A DNA stretch of 64,000 nucleotides from Streptomyces sp. 11x1 (GTDB lineage: Bacteria > Actinomycetota > Actinomycetes > Streptomycetales > Streptomycetaceae). The notes below the pieces were generated by a model. It did not search any database. It was not told the DNA's origin and was given only the letters and a program-made list of their open reading frames with translations. The translations under genes were made by a program, and so were the position numbers. How positions within the stretch are numbered: the stretch's first letter is position 1; each line of letters opens with the position of its first letter. Shown here in pieces: positions 35,631-44,033 of this stretch. The stretch is taken from assembly GCF_032598905.1 (NCBI RefSeq), contig NZ_CP122458.1:6969001-7033000 (forward strand), in the 5' to 3' direction.

Positions 35631-35834
35631 ATGCCCGTGATCGTGTACCCGCCCGACGAGGACGGTGGCCGGCGCGTACGCGTCGACGGCGAGATCCTCG
35701 GCCGGGCGTACAGCCTGCGGGACGTTGCCGAGTTCCTGCGGCGGGCCGGGATCGAGGACGCCGACGAGGCGTACGTCGCGTCGTCCGGGCTGATCGATTG
35801 GCGCGGCGGCGGGCCGGACGTGTGGGAGCGCTGA
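35631..35834 (+). CDS. Small conserved element protein
   Basis: This 67-residue protein, MPVIVYPPDEDGGRRVRVDG ... LRDVAEFLRRAGI ... IDWRGGGPDVW, is of a type I recall from many Streptomyces elements and phages. It is divergent from the xis-like gene. Function is unknown. Confidence 0.6.
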   Translation: MPVIVYPPDEDGGRRVRVDGEILGRAYSLRDVAEFLRRAGIEDADEAYVASSGLIDWRGGGPDVWER

Positions 35835-35944
35835 CGTAGGCAGGCGCCTCCATGGATGGAGGCCGACGTGCGACCCAAGACGCTCGTTGTGCCGCAGAGG
35901 CGCGCACTACTGGGCGTCAGGGGGAGAGATCCTGGCCGCATGCG

Positions 35945-36550
35945 TCAGGCAGCTACGAGGGGCTTCTCAACATCTGCAGCAGGCACTTGGTTCAGCAAAA
36001 GGAACCAGCTTCGCTCGTCGTCCGGGTCTGGGATGTCTTCGAGCAGGCCGAAGCCATTTCGGACAGCAAAGCGCTCGCTTGCTTTGTTGGACTTGTTGAT
36101 GCGCGAGACGACCAACGTACTCTCGCCAGCCTCACGGTTTTGGATGTCGTACAGCACATCCTCCATAACCTGATCGGCGATGGTGCCGCCTTGGCCGCGA
36201 TCGGCGCAGGCGACAGCCACCGCCTTCAGGTTCCTGATCGGACCATCGAAGCCGATCTCCTTACGGAGCGGTGTCTCGATGCCTGGGTTCCGGAGCCTTG
36301 CATGCGAGGCACAAGCGGCCAGTCGCTCTCTGTCCATACCGAGGAGCAACCGACCGTCGTGACTACTATCTGTGTTGGCGTCCGCCAACGCGTCGCCATT
36401 GCGGAACCACTTCTGGACGTCAGATTCCCAAGGCAGATGGTGCCGCAATGTTCGATTATTGGGTAGGCGACGGGCGGGCACAGTGCAGGTGAAGCCTTGC
36501 AGCAGGGTTCGGTCTGCTCTCGTAGCCAGTCGCCACGAGAGTTCCGTCAA
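35945..36550 (-). CDS. GNAT-like N-acetyltransferase, cargo
   Basis: This 201-residue protein starts with TTG overlapping the upstream stop. The C-terminal half reads like a GNAT core: LKAVAVACADRGQGGTIADQVMEDVLYDI (acetyl-CoA loop with RGQGG) and VSRINKSNKASERFAVRNGFGL (the N-x-x-x-x-x-F-x-x-x-G-F end motif). The substrate is unknown. It is the last gene of a three-gene leftward operon of visibly lower GC than the rest of the element. This could be a toxin, a modifying enzyme or a metabolic cargo. Confidence 0.7.
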   Translation of the reverse strand: MTELSWRLATRADRTLLQGFTCTVPARRLPNNRTLRHHLPWESDVQKWFRNGDALADANTDSSHDGRLLLGMDRERLAACASHARLRNPGIETPLRKEIGFDGPIRNLKAVAVACADRGQGGTIADQVMEDVLYDIQNREAGESTLVVSRINKSNKASERFAVRNGFGLLEDIPDPDDERSWFLLLNQVPAADVEKPLVAA

Positions 36551-36786
36551 TCCCTCTTCCGTACCGTGCGAGTCGGCGCAGTGCCGTCTTTCAGGCGCTC
36601 ACGTAGCGCCACCACAGTAGCGCGAGACAGGGGCTTGTTGACCATGTCTCGGTACCTGTGCTCGTCGTTGCCGCCAGAGGCTTGAGCGCTTCCGCTGGTC
36701 ACCCAGGCGAAGGCCTTGACCTGGCTATGAGTGGTGGAGGCTGTGTAGACGCCGAGTTGGCCGGAACTTGTCGCGTTCGTGTCCAC
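36547..36786 (-). CDS. Small protein of the GNAT operon
   Basis: This 79-residue ORF has a GTG start one base after the previous stop and overlaps the GNAT start. It has Thr/Ser-rich N-terminal sequence and a basic C-terminus (KRD). No family is recognised; an antitoxin or adaptor role is imaginable from its place. Confidence 0.5.
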   Translation of the reverse strand: MDTNATSSGQLGVYTASTTHSQVKAFAWVTSGSAQASGGNDEHRYRDMVNKPLSRATVVALRERLKDGTAPTRTVRKRD

Positions 36787-36787
36787 G

Positions 36788-37129
36788 TCACTCGCCCCCA
36801 GTGAGTCGATCGTGTTTGTTCGCCGCCTGTTGCAGCAGGCGAATCAATTCGTCCAACGTACTTCGAGTAAAGAGGTAGCGCCCATGGACGTCAACAGTGA
36901 CCTCGGGCGGTGCCCCCTCCGGCATGTCCAGCTGGCCGTCCGATCCGACCACTATGGTGGGGGGTGACGCGTGGCCCATGCTCAGGTAGAAGATCTCAGG
37001 CACGGCTTCATCACTCGGCACACCCAAGGCAATCGCGAACTGGTTCACGAACTCAGGCTTCGGCTGCTCCTGCGGCCAGACGAGGTTCAGCAGGAGAGAC
37101 TGCGGCGTTGTCGGTTCCGGCGTGCTCAC
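36788..37129 (-). CDS. First gene of the GNAT operon, function unknown
   Basis: This acidic 113-residue protein contains PPTIVVGSDGQLDMPEGAPPEVTVDVHGRYLFTRSTLDELIRLLQQ. It lacks membrane segments and motifs that I recognise. It is transcribed away from the TraB repeat region, which may hold its promoter. Confidence 0.55.
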   Translation of the reverse strand: MSTPEPTTPQSLLLNLVWPQEQPKPEFVNQFAIALGVPSDEAVPEIFYLSMGHASPPTIVVGSDGQLDMPEGAPPEVTVDVHGRYLFTRSTLDELIRLLQQAANKHDRLTGGE

Positions 37130-37306
37130 GAGGCCCAGTTTGGCACGCCAACCTGTACGACTCCTGTTGGTACCCCAGGTTCTCCGCTGATCGAGTAGCG
37201 ATTGCAGGGTAAACCCCCTATAGCCAGTGGATGCCCAGACTCGTTGTTGTGCCCTGGTGCTGCTACCTCAGGGGGTCCGTTTTTGGGCCGACAGGCAGCC
37301 TGAGGA

Positions 37307-37469
37307 AGGGAGGCGGGACGGGGAGCCTGAGGTGCCCGTTTCCCGTTTCCCGGCGTGTACCTCCCCTGCCTCCCTAGCCTCCCTCGACTGGCATATGCGC
37401 AGGTCACACCGAGGGAGGCAGGGCAGGGAGCCGGGTAGGGAGAACTCCCCGAGATCCGGGTGCCTCCCT
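37307..37469. repeat. 8-bp repeat cluster behind traB, candidate clt transfer locus
   Basis: AGGGAGGC or its complement GCCTCCCT occurs exactly at 37307, 37368, 37377, 37412 and 37462, with near copies GGGGAGCC (37321) and AGGGAGCC (37425). The cluster fills the right part of the 338-base gene-free stretch 37130-37467; the left part holds only the possible promoter of the GNAT operon. TraB proteins are known to recognise 8-bp repeats in a clt locus near traB, so this is the natural candidate. The repeat sequence itself is not one I know. Confidence 0.65.
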
Positions 37470-39588
37470 ACTCGTCGCCGTCCCGGGGGGTGTCCTCGCG
37501 GTCGGCGATGGCTTCGGCGATGCGCTGCCGACTGACGTGCATGACGCCGCCGGTCTTGTACTCGCCGTGCCCGGCGTCGTCCAGGACGCGCTTGAGGTCG
37601 CGGAACGACCAGCCGTCGTACTCGCCCGGGTTGTGGTCGGCCAGACGGCGGAGGACGTCCTGAGTGCGCGCCTTTGTCTCGTGGCCGAGGACGGTCAGGA
37701 TGTCGGCGAGGTGGTCGGCCGGCGCGTAGGCGGGCGCCTCGGGGGCTGCGGTGCCCTCGTACAGGGCCATGGCGCGCTCGACGACCGGGGTCACCTCGTC
37801 GACGCCTGCCTCCTTCCGCACGTAGTAGGAGCGGATCAGTCCGGGAGTCTTCCCGAAGCCTGCAGCCATGGCGGTACCGACGTCTTCACCTGCGACGAGA
37901 GTCGTCGCCGAGTACCCGTTCTTGTGCATGCCGGTGCCGAGGATCGCGTCGTTGCCCTGGTGGTCGTTGATCGCGAACGCCACCCGGTGGGACACGGTCT
38001 TGGAGATCCCGCGCGGCAGGCTCGCCGCATCCGCATCCGGGGTGATCCACAGCAGCATGATGGCCGTCTTCCGGGCCTTCTTGGTCACCTTCAAGGCCAG
38101 TTCCTTGGCTTCCTTGCCGTGCTCCGGGTGCCCGAACAACTCGTGGACCTCGTCGAACACGACGATCCGCGGCCGCATGGACGGGTCGCGCTCCGCCATC
38201 TCGCGAGTGACCTTGGTGTCCGTGCCGATGCGTTCCAGTTCCTGCCCGCGGCGGGAGACTTCGCCGGCCAGGCGCCGCAGCGTGTCCATGGCCGCGACCA
38301 CGTGCTCGTCGTCGTCGCCCTTCACCAGGCTCCGCAGGCGGGGCCGCATCGCGTCGTAGTCGCTGTTGTACGCCAGGACGTGCACGTCGATCTCTACCAG
38401 CGGATCGAGCATCGCGCCGAGCAGCAGCGAGACGACCAGCGATGACTTGCCCGAGCCCATGATTCCGGCGATCAGGTAGTTGGCGGCCATCAGCCGGCCG
38501 ATGACCTGCTCACCGCGGGCGTTGAGCGCGACCGGGACGCCCTTGAAGAAGTCGGTCGTGCCCTCCGTCAGGAGCGGCCACGGCGGTACCGGCTTGGTGA
38601 GAACACCGGGGTCGGCGACCCACAGGTCGAGGACGCCGGCCTGGTCGCGCGGCTCGGTCGGCCATACCTCGACAGGCTTGCGGAGCAGGTTGTGTGCCAG
38701 CGTCGACTTCTTGTCGGCGATCATCTCGACGGAGACGCCGAGCGGCAGCTGAACCTGAGTGTGCCAGCCGTTCCCGGACCGGGTGGTCGGGGACACCCAA
38801 CGAGGCTGCCAGCCCTCCTTCAGAGCCTTGTTGAGCGGGGCGATGCCGAGGTTGCCGAGGGCGCGGATGATGGCGCCCTCGTCGGGGACGACGTCGCGCT
38901 GCTCGGGGTCGCCGGGCAGCGCCCAGGCGGGGGCGGTCTGCCGGTGCCGGCCGACGGCCCAGACTCCGGCGAGGGCGATGAACGGTAGGGCGACGAGGAG
39001 TGGGTCCCAGATGACGCCGGCGATGAACGCGACCCAGGTGACGAACTGGATGACAGCCTTGATCGGGGTGAAGATGTCGCTGGTGTCCTCGGTGCCCAGG
39101 GCGATCAGCACGCCGAGGATGAGCAGGGCACCGATGCCGGTGGCCGTGGCGGAGCCGATGGCTTTGGGGGCGTTGATGGCGAGCTGGAGGAGTTCCATGC
39201 GGCGGCGGTGGCGGGACTGCCGGAAGATGTAGGCGCGCTGTTCCCAGTCGCGGGCGACGTCTTCCTGACCTGCGGCTTCGGCGGCCCGCATCATGCGTTC
39301 GTGGCGGGCGGTGGTGCGGGAGTCCCAGGCCCGTCGGGTGAGGATGCGGGCGCCGCCGTACAGGTAGGAGCCGTGTCGTACGACGGCCCGGTACGTGCCG
39401 TGCTCGCGGGCCTCGACGACGACGCGCCGCAGATGGTCGATACGGACACGGCGGCGCGGGCGCGGCTTGTCGGCGACGGCGGCCGGCGTCTCGGGGACGG
39501 TGTCGGGCTTCGGTTCGGGTTCGAACTTGATGAGCGAGATGTTCGGCTTGGCGTGCCCGTTGACCTGGGTGGGGATCGTTTCGGTCAT
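37468..39588 (-). CDS. traB: TraB/FtsK-SpoIIIE family DNA translocase
   Basis: This 706-residue protein has its start at ATG 39588, fixed by GGAGA eight bases before; an upstream ATG at 39615 has no such site. After a polar N-terminus there are two membrane segments (about 145-170 and 175-210). The ATPase follows with Walker A GIMGSGKSS (Lys381) and Walker B RIVVFDEVHELF. The C-terminal 75 residues form a winged helix (GEYDGWSFRDLKRVLDDAGH ... MHVSRQRIAEAI) comparable to the clt-binding domain. Family members form hexamers that move double-stranded plasmid DNA between mycelia. It ends the leftward transfer operon. Confidence 0.92.
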   Translation of the reverse strand: MTETIPTQVNGHAKPNISLIKFEPEPKPDTVPETPAAVADKPRPRRRVRIDHLRRVVVEAREHGTYRAVVRHGSYLYGGARILTRRAWDSRTTARHERMMRAAEAAGQEDVARDWEQRAYIFRQSRHRRRMELLQLAINAPKAIGSATATGIGALLILGVLIALGTEDTSDIFTPIKAVIQFVTWVAFIAGVIWDPLLVALPFIALAGVWAVGRHRQTAPAWALPGDPEQRDVVPDEGAIIRALGNLGIAPLNKALKEGWQPRWVSPTTRSGNGWHTQVQLPLGVSVEMIADKKSTLAHNLLRKPVEVWPTEPRDQAGVLDLWVADPGVLTKPVPPWPLLTEGTTDFFKGVPVALNARGEQVIGRLMAANYLIAGIMGSGKSSLVVSLLLGAMLDPLVEIDVHVLAYNSDYDAMRPRLRSLVKGDDDEHVVAAMDTLRRLAGEVSRRGQELERIGTDTKVTREMAERDPSMRPRIVVFDEVHELFGHPEHGKEAKELALKVTKKARKTAIMLLWITPDADAASLPRGISKTVSHRVAFAINDHQGNDAILGTGMHKNGYSATTLVAGEDVGTAMAAGFGKTPGLIRSYYVRKEAGVDEVTPVVERAMALYEGTAAPEAPAYAPADHLADILTVLGHETKARTQDVLRRLADHNPGEYDGWSFRDLKRVLDDAGHGEYKTGGVMHVSRQRIAEAIADREDTPRDGDE

Positions 39589-39675
39589 GCTGGGTGTCTC
39601 CTGTTTGGTTTCCAAACGGCGGGAGGCCCGGGGACGGTCGCTGACCTGGCGGGATGGGCCGTCCCCGGGGCGTGG

Positions 39676-39849
39676 TCACTTCTTCTTGCGTCGGGCGGCC
39701 TGCCGTTCGATGCGCTCCACGCGCCGCTGGAGGTCGGAGATGTCGACTCCGTCACCGCCGGCACCGCGCTTGGCCATGCGGGCGACGAGGACGGCGATAC
39801 GCACCCGCTCGCCGCCGGTGAAGTCGGAAAACTTCAGGTCGTCAGCCAT
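39676..39849 (-). CDS. Small basic protein of the transfer operon
   Basis: This 57-residue ORF has a C-terminal coiled coil (ISDLQRRVERIERQAARRKKK). It overlaps the upstream gene by eight bases. It encodes no known domain. Confidence 0.5.
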   Translation of the reverse strand: MADDLKFSDFTGGERVRIAVLVARMAKRGAGGDGVDISDLQRRVERIERQAARRKKK

Positions 39850-40054
39850 CGGTGGGCTCCGTCTCGGGCAGGAGCGCGGCGATCGCGGCGTGGGCTTGGG
39901 CGGCGTCGGACCATGCGGTGCTGGCGGCGGCGAGGTTCTGCACGAGGCTGCGCTTGTCGGGGTGGTTGGCGGCCCTCTCGGTCTCCTTGGCGAGGTCGGA
40001 CGCGCGGGCGGCGGCCTCGGCGGCGAGGGTGATCTGTTCCTGGCGGCTGGTCAC
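39842..40054 (-). CDS. Small helical protein of the transfer operon
   Basis: This 70-residue protein starts with GTG after GGAGGA. It is almost wholly helical and Ala-rich. Function is unknown. Confidence 0.5.
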   Translation of the reverse strand: MTSRQEQITLAAEAAARASDLAKETERAANHPDKRSLVQNLAAASTAWSDAAQAHAAIAALLPETEPTDG

Positions 40055-40152
40055 GGGTTCCTCCGTGGGCTGTAGGCCGGGCTGTCCGGCCCCACCGCAC
40101 CCCCGCAGTCGTGCCCGAGACGGACACGACTGGCGGAGGACGGAAGGGCAGG

Positions 40153-40485
40153 TCAGCGGCCCTTGCGCTGCATGTCGCGCCACATGTCCCGCAGGACGAG
40201 GACGACGATCGCGGCGACCCCGCCGAGGATGGCCAGCGCGAGCGAGGCGAACGCCAAGCCGATGGAGCCGACGCACACCGCGCAGGCGATGCCGATCCAC
40301 TCCCCGCTGCTGCGGCCGGCCTTGTGGTGGTCGTGGTGACAGGGGTCCTGCGGGGACCTCTGTTGGGCCTGCTGCTGGGTGGCGAGCTTCGCCAGCTCCA
40401 TGGCCGCCATGGCGAGCTGTACGGCGGCCGTGTCGGTCTCGGCGGCGCGGACCGCCTGCTCGGCCTTGTCGAGAGCGTCGCTCAT
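40153..40485 (-). CDS. Spd-like membrane protein
   Basis: The 110-residue protein has a helical N-terminal half (residues 1-45), a histidine cluster (CHHDHHK), and two hydrophobic segments packed as EWIGIACAVCVGSIGLAFASLALAILGGVAAIVVLVL, then a basic end. Small membrane proteins beside TraB in Streptomyces plasmids are spread (Spd) proteins that move DNA through septal cross-walls. It starts in the ATGA overlap of the gene before. Confidence 0.6.
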   Translation of the reverse strand: MSDALDKAEQAVRAAETDTAAVQLAMAAMELAKLATQQQAQQRSPQDPCHHDHHKAGRSSGEWIGIACAVCVGSIGLAFASLALAILGGVAAIVVLVLRDMWRDMQRKGR

Positions 40486-40658
40486 CGGGCCCACCTCTTG
40501 ATGCGGCGGGTAATGCGCGGCCAGGCGATGATCCCGGCGGCGACCGCGAGAGCGACCGGCTGAGAGACGGCTGCGGCGGCCACGGCGAGGACGACGGACA
40601 GCAGAGACGGGTAGGCGACGAGGAGCCCGAGGACGGCCCCGAAGATCAGCCTCATCAT
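40482..40658 (-). CDS. Small SpdD-like membrane protein
   Basis: This 58-residue ORF (MMRLIFGAVLGLLVAYPSLL ...) has two hydrophobic segments and a strongly basic C-terminus (RITRRIKRWAR). It has ATGA overlaps at both ends, so it is part of the coupled Spd operon. Confidence 0.65.
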   Translation of the reverse strand: MMRLIFGAVLGLLVAYPSLLSVVLAVAAAAVSQPVALAVAAGIIAWPRITRRIKRWAR

Positions 40659-41785
40659 GCGTATCCACCCTCCATCGGGCTGGCCGGGGTCTCCGGTTCG
40701 GCCTTCTTCGAGGCCCGCGAGAGGGCGGTACGGACGTACGGCTCGGTGACGACGAGACGCCGATTGAGGGCGACGTGCTCGGCGATCTCGCGGGCGGATG
40801 CGTCCGGGCCGAGGGTGGATGCGGCCTCGACGACGGCGGCCTCCATCGTGACCGGTTCCAGGGCGGCGACGGGGTCGCTGACCTGCTGATGCGCGGGCGT
40901 ATCAGGGCGGTCCACTTGGTACTCGTCGGGCTGCTGGCCGAGGACGACGGCGACCTGTACGGCGTCGACGACGACCCCGTAGGAGACGAGGAGGGCGGCG
41001 AGTTCGGGCGGGGGCGCATCGGGGTGCGCATCCGCTGCGATCCGGATGACGTCGACGGGGTCCATCTCGGCGAACTTGGCCCGGAGCACCTCCTGCGCCG
41101 ACCGGGTCGGGGCGGGACTTACTGCCTTCGGGGAAGTCTGTGCGCCGTACATGGTGGCGAGGGCCGCATCAGCTCCCTCGCGGACGCGGACGCGCTGGAC
41201 GTCGACCAGGCCGGCGCCGAGCTCGGTGTCCCCGACGCCGACGTACTTCGCCAGCGACCAGTAGCGGCGGACGGCGAGCTTGCGGCGCCACTCGCCGGGG
41301 TGGCCGTCGGCGACCGCGCGCTGGAACGCGAGCTGCCGGGCGGCGTCGGCGTTGCGGCGCATCACCTCGGCGTCCACGCCGGTGCGGTAGACGACGATCG
41401 AGCGGGCGATGAACCCGAGGCCTTCGGCGGCCCCGGACATGGCGAGCGGGGTGACCGCGTACACGGCGGCCTCGCGGACGTCGCTGGCGATGGTGATACC
41501 GATGCCGCTGGCGGAGATGGGGGCGAGCCACATGCCGGCCCGGACGACGGCGGGTGAGGACTGGCCGAGCATGGTCCGGCCGAGCATCACCATGGCGAGG
41601 ATGAGGGTGAGGCCTTCGCCGGCGGCGACGACACCGGCGGCGGTGGCCTGGCGGTGGAATTCGGCGACGGCGTTGCTGTAGGTGCCCCAGGCGCCGAAGC
41701 CTCCGACGGCGACCATGGCGATGGCCGCGCCGCCGAGGACGGCGACCTGCCCCCAGGTGAGTTCGCGGGTAGTGGTTCTGGTCAT
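40655..41785 (-). CDS. Spd-type polytopic membrane protein
   Basis: This 376-residue protein has a first half with about four membrane segments (residues 12-130: VAVLGGAAIAMVAVGGFGAWG, AGEGLTLILAMVMLG, AGMWLAPISASGIGITIA and AAEGLGFI). The rest is a cytoplasmic domain ending in an HTH-like segment (SAREIAEHVALNRRLVVTEPYVRTALSRASKK). The arrangement matches spread proteins of Streptomyces conjugative elements (SpdB-like). It is coupled to neighbours on both sides by ATGA. The DNA-binding tail could link the pore to the element DNA; this is inferred. Confidence 0.72.
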   Translation of the reverse strand: MTRTTTRELTWGQVAVLGGAAIAMVAVGGFGAWGTYSNAVAEFHRQATAAGVVAAGEGLTLILAMVMLGRTMLGQSSPAVVRAGMWLAPISASGIGITIASDVREAAVYAVTPLAMSGAAEGLGFIARSIVVYRTGVDAEVMRRNADAARQLAFQRAVADGHPGEWRRKLAVRRYWSLAKYVGVGDTELGAGLVDVQRVRVREGADAALATMYGAQTSPKAVSPAPTRSAQEVLRAKFAEMDPVDVIRIAADAHPDAPPPELAALLVSYGVVVDAVQVAVVLGQQPDEYQVDRPDTPAHQQVSDPVAALEPVTMEAAVVEAASTLGPDASAREIAEHVALNRRLVVTEPYVRTALSRASKKAEPETPASPMEGGYA

Positions 41786-41979
41786 TCGCCCACCTCGGGC
41801 TCAGAGGCGCGCACGATTCGGTGCGCGCAGAGAACGGTGCCTTCACGGTCACGGCGCTCGTTCGCGTCGAGCAGCGCGGCCATGAGGGCGGGAACGGAAG
41901 GGCTGCGCCGAGCCGACCGGGCGGCCGCGCGGATGGCGGCCACCTCCGTCGGACGGGCGATACGACTACGGCCGCTCAC
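41782..41979 (-). CDS. Small basic protein of the transfer operon
   Basis: This 65-residue protein starts with GTG and is Arg/Ala-rich. Both ends lie in 4-base overlaps. Function is unknown. Confidence 0.5.
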   Translation of the reverse strand: MSGRSRIARPTEVAAIRAAARSARRSPSVPALMAALLDANERRDREGTVLCAHRIVRASEPEVGE

Positions 41980-42344
41980 TGGTCGCCCCCGAGAACGTCG
42001 GTCAACTGGTCGGCGAGGCCGCGCAGCTGGTCGGCGTACGCGTCGAGGCGGGCCGCGAGTTCGTACACGGCGACCGGGTCGAGGGTGCGGCCGATGACGG
42101 ACACGGACACGCCGGGCGTACGGCCGCCGAGCTCCGGGCTGGCGTCCCCGGCGAACGGGGACTGGACGAGGCCAGCGGCGGTGATGTGCCGGCCGTGGAA
42201 GGCGAGCACCACGTCCGGGCCGGTGTGGAGGATGTCGGCGCGGTGGCCGCCGTCCTCGTGGCCGCCGATGCACCAGGCGGGTTCGGGCAGAGAGACCGGG
42301 CCGTGGTCGAGGGTGTGCACGGTGATCGTGCCGGGCTCGGTCAC
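41976..42344 (-). CDS. DUF6907-like protein
   Basis: This 122-residue protein has the PAWCIGGHEDGGHRADILHTGP cluster of Cys and His and a C-terminal helix (VAVYELAARLDAYADQLRGLADQL), the pattern I know as DUF6907 from Streptomyces elements. The conserved C-x-x-x-H suggests a metal site. It is coupled within the Spd operon. Confidence 0.65.
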   Translation of the reverse strand: MTEPGTITVHTLDHGPVSLPEPAWCIGGHEDGGHRADILHTGPDVVLAFHGRHITAAGLVQSPFAGDASPELGGRTPGVSVSVIGRTLDPVAVYELAARLDAYADQLRGLADQLTDVLGGDQ

Positions 42345-42847
42345 TGGTGCTCACCCCGCTCGACCCAGCAGAAGGGGCGGAGGCCGGCCGCGGCCTGGAA
42401 CACACGGATGGCGGTGCCGGGGGTGGCGTGCGGCAGGCCGTACACCCTGCCCCCGTCGAGGGAGGCGAGGAGCCGGGCGCCGTGGTGCTGGCATCCGTCG
42501 GCGCCGGCGTTGTGCGCGTCGAGGACGGTCACCGTGGGCGGACCAGTGCACGGGGTGGGGTCGTCGGGGTGAGCGGCCGGGCAGCGCTTGTCACCGCCAG
42601 GGGTCCGCACCAATGCGGACCCTTTGGCCTCGGCCGGTTCGGCGCCGACGGCGCGCAGCAGGATCCGGACCGTCTCGACGAGCGCGCCGTGGGCACGGTT
42701 CAGGGCGAACACGTCCTGGTGGTCCACGTGCTCGTGCTCGGCGAGGAGCAGCTGCGCGATACGGGCGGCGACGGCGAGGTTGGAGGGCTCGGGCAGGGCG
42801 CCCACCCCCGGGAGGGTGGGCGCCTGCTCGGCGGGCGTGAAGCTCAC
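42341..42847 (-). CDS. Transfer-operon protein of unknown function
   Basis: This 168-residue protein has a helical N-terminal half and a C-terminal half with CPAAHPDDPTPCTG and CQHHGARLL, possibly metal-binding. It has ATGA overlaps on both sides. No family is recognised. Confidence 0.55.
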   Translation of the reverse strand: MSFTPAEQAPTLPGVGALPEPSNLAVAARIAQLLLAEHEHVDHQDVFALNRAHGALVETVRILLRAVGAEPAEAKGSALVRTPGGDKRCPAAHPDDPTPCTGPPTVTVLDAHNAGADGCQHHGARLLASLDGGRVYGLPHATPGTAIRVFQAAAGLRPFCWVERGEHQ

Positions 42848-43524
42848 CGGTCGCCCCCGGCCTGCTCGGCGGCGGCGATGGCCACGTCGACCTGATCGGC
42901 GAGCGCGTCCGCCTCGTCGGCGAACTGCCGCAGCTGCGCCGCCTTCTCACGGACCTGAGCGGGGGTGAGGTCCGCGCCCATGAACCCGATCTTCGGGGTG
43001 CTGGAGGAGAGGTGGATGAACTCGGCCCAGATCTCCGGGTCGTGCTCGTTCTCCAGGCCGGGCACGGAGATGGTGCGCCCGCCGTGGTCGTAGTGTCGGC
43101 CGTGCTCGTCGACCTCGTTGCCGTCCTCGCCATCCACGGAGGTGCACAGGCCGGGGTAGACGTGGCAGGCGCCGGGGGTGTTCTTGGCGCGCTCGCGGGT
43201 GAACACCTGCAGGAGCCGGTCGAGGGTGGCGGCGGGGTCGGGGGTGACGGCCAGGAGGAGCGCCATCTCGTTGTGGAAGCGCTCGACGGCGGGGGTGTGG
43301 ACGCCGCGGGCACGAGCGAGTTCGGCGACCTCGTTCCACTGGTCGAGCATGCGGCGCCGGGTGGCTTCCGCCTTGTTGTCGGCTGCGGTGGCGATGTTGA
43401 CGGTGTTGGTCGCGGCCTTGATGTGGGGGTGGGTCGGGTCGATCTTGACGCGGGGCTTGCTGTCGCGGACGCAGCCCGCAGTGGTGGCGAGCAGACCGGC
43501 GTGGATACGGATGCTGTTCTTCAT
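42844..43524 (-). CDS. Transfer-operon protein with Cys/His segment
   Basis: This 226-residue protein has a charged helical N-terminal half. A middle segment, PGACHVYPGLCTSVDGEDGNEVDEHGRHYDHGG, is followed by DUF6907-like sequence and a helical end (VREKAAQLRQFADEADALADQ). The likeness of the C-terminal helix to the DUF6907 gene two positions downstream suggests related proteins. Function is unknown. Confidence 0.58.
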   Translation of the reverse strand: MKNSIRIHAGLLATTAGCVRDSKPRVKIDPTHPHIKAATNTVNIATAADNKAEATRRRMLDQWNEVAELARARGVHTPAVERFHNEMALLLAVTPDPAATLDRLLQVFTRERAKNTPGACHVYPGLCTSVDGEDGNEVDEHGRHYDHGGRTISVPGLENEHDPEIWAEFIHLSSSTPKIGFMGADLTPAQVREKAAQLRQFADEADALADQVDVAIAAAEQAGGDR

Positions 43525-43543
43525 GGTGTTCGGTCCCCTCGGC

Positions 43544-43936
43544 TCAGGCGGCGGCGGTGAAGGCGGCGATCAGGGCGACGGCGGCGCGGTACTCCGGCTT
43601 GCGCGGCCGGTAGGCGGCGACGAGGCCGGTGACCTGGGCGAGGGTGAAGCGGGAGACCGAGCGGGTCTGGCGGGCGCGGCCACCGGCGACGGTGCGGCGG
43701 GTGCGGGCCTGCTCGGCGGGGGTGACGGCGAGGCGCTTCGCCACGCTGCGGAGGCCGTTCGTGACGCCGGTCACGGTGTCCTTGGCGACGCCGGCCGCGA
43801 GGGCGACGGTGGCCAGAGAGCGCGGGCGGCGACGGCAGCTCGCGGCGAGACGGGTCTCAGCCGAACGGGAGCGGAGGGCGGCGCGAAGGACGCGGCGCGT
43901 AGCGCGGCGCTCACGACGGATGGCACACTTCTGCAT
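43544..43936 (-). CDS. Arg-rich protein, first leftward gene of the element
   Basis: The protein has 130 residues with AGGAGA before the ATG. It is extremely basic in residues 1-40 (RRERRATRRVLRAALRSRS) and 85-110, which suggests nucleic-acid binding. It begins 98 bases inside attR and probably carries the promoter of the transfer operon on its upstream side. Confidence 0.5.
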   Translation of the reverse strand: MQKCAIRRERRATRRVLRAALRSRSAETRLAASCRRRPRSLATVALAAGVAKDTVTGVTNGLRSVAKRLAVTPAEQARTRRTVAGGRARQTRSVSRFTLAQVTGLVAAYRPRKPEYRAAVALIAAFTAAA

Positions 43937-44033
43937 CAGCGGTCTCCTGGTCTAGTCAGGTAGGTCCGTCAGGCCCTCGGTCGGTGCTTCCAACACCGCC
44001 GGGGGCCGTATCTTTGCCCTTTGCTAGATACCC

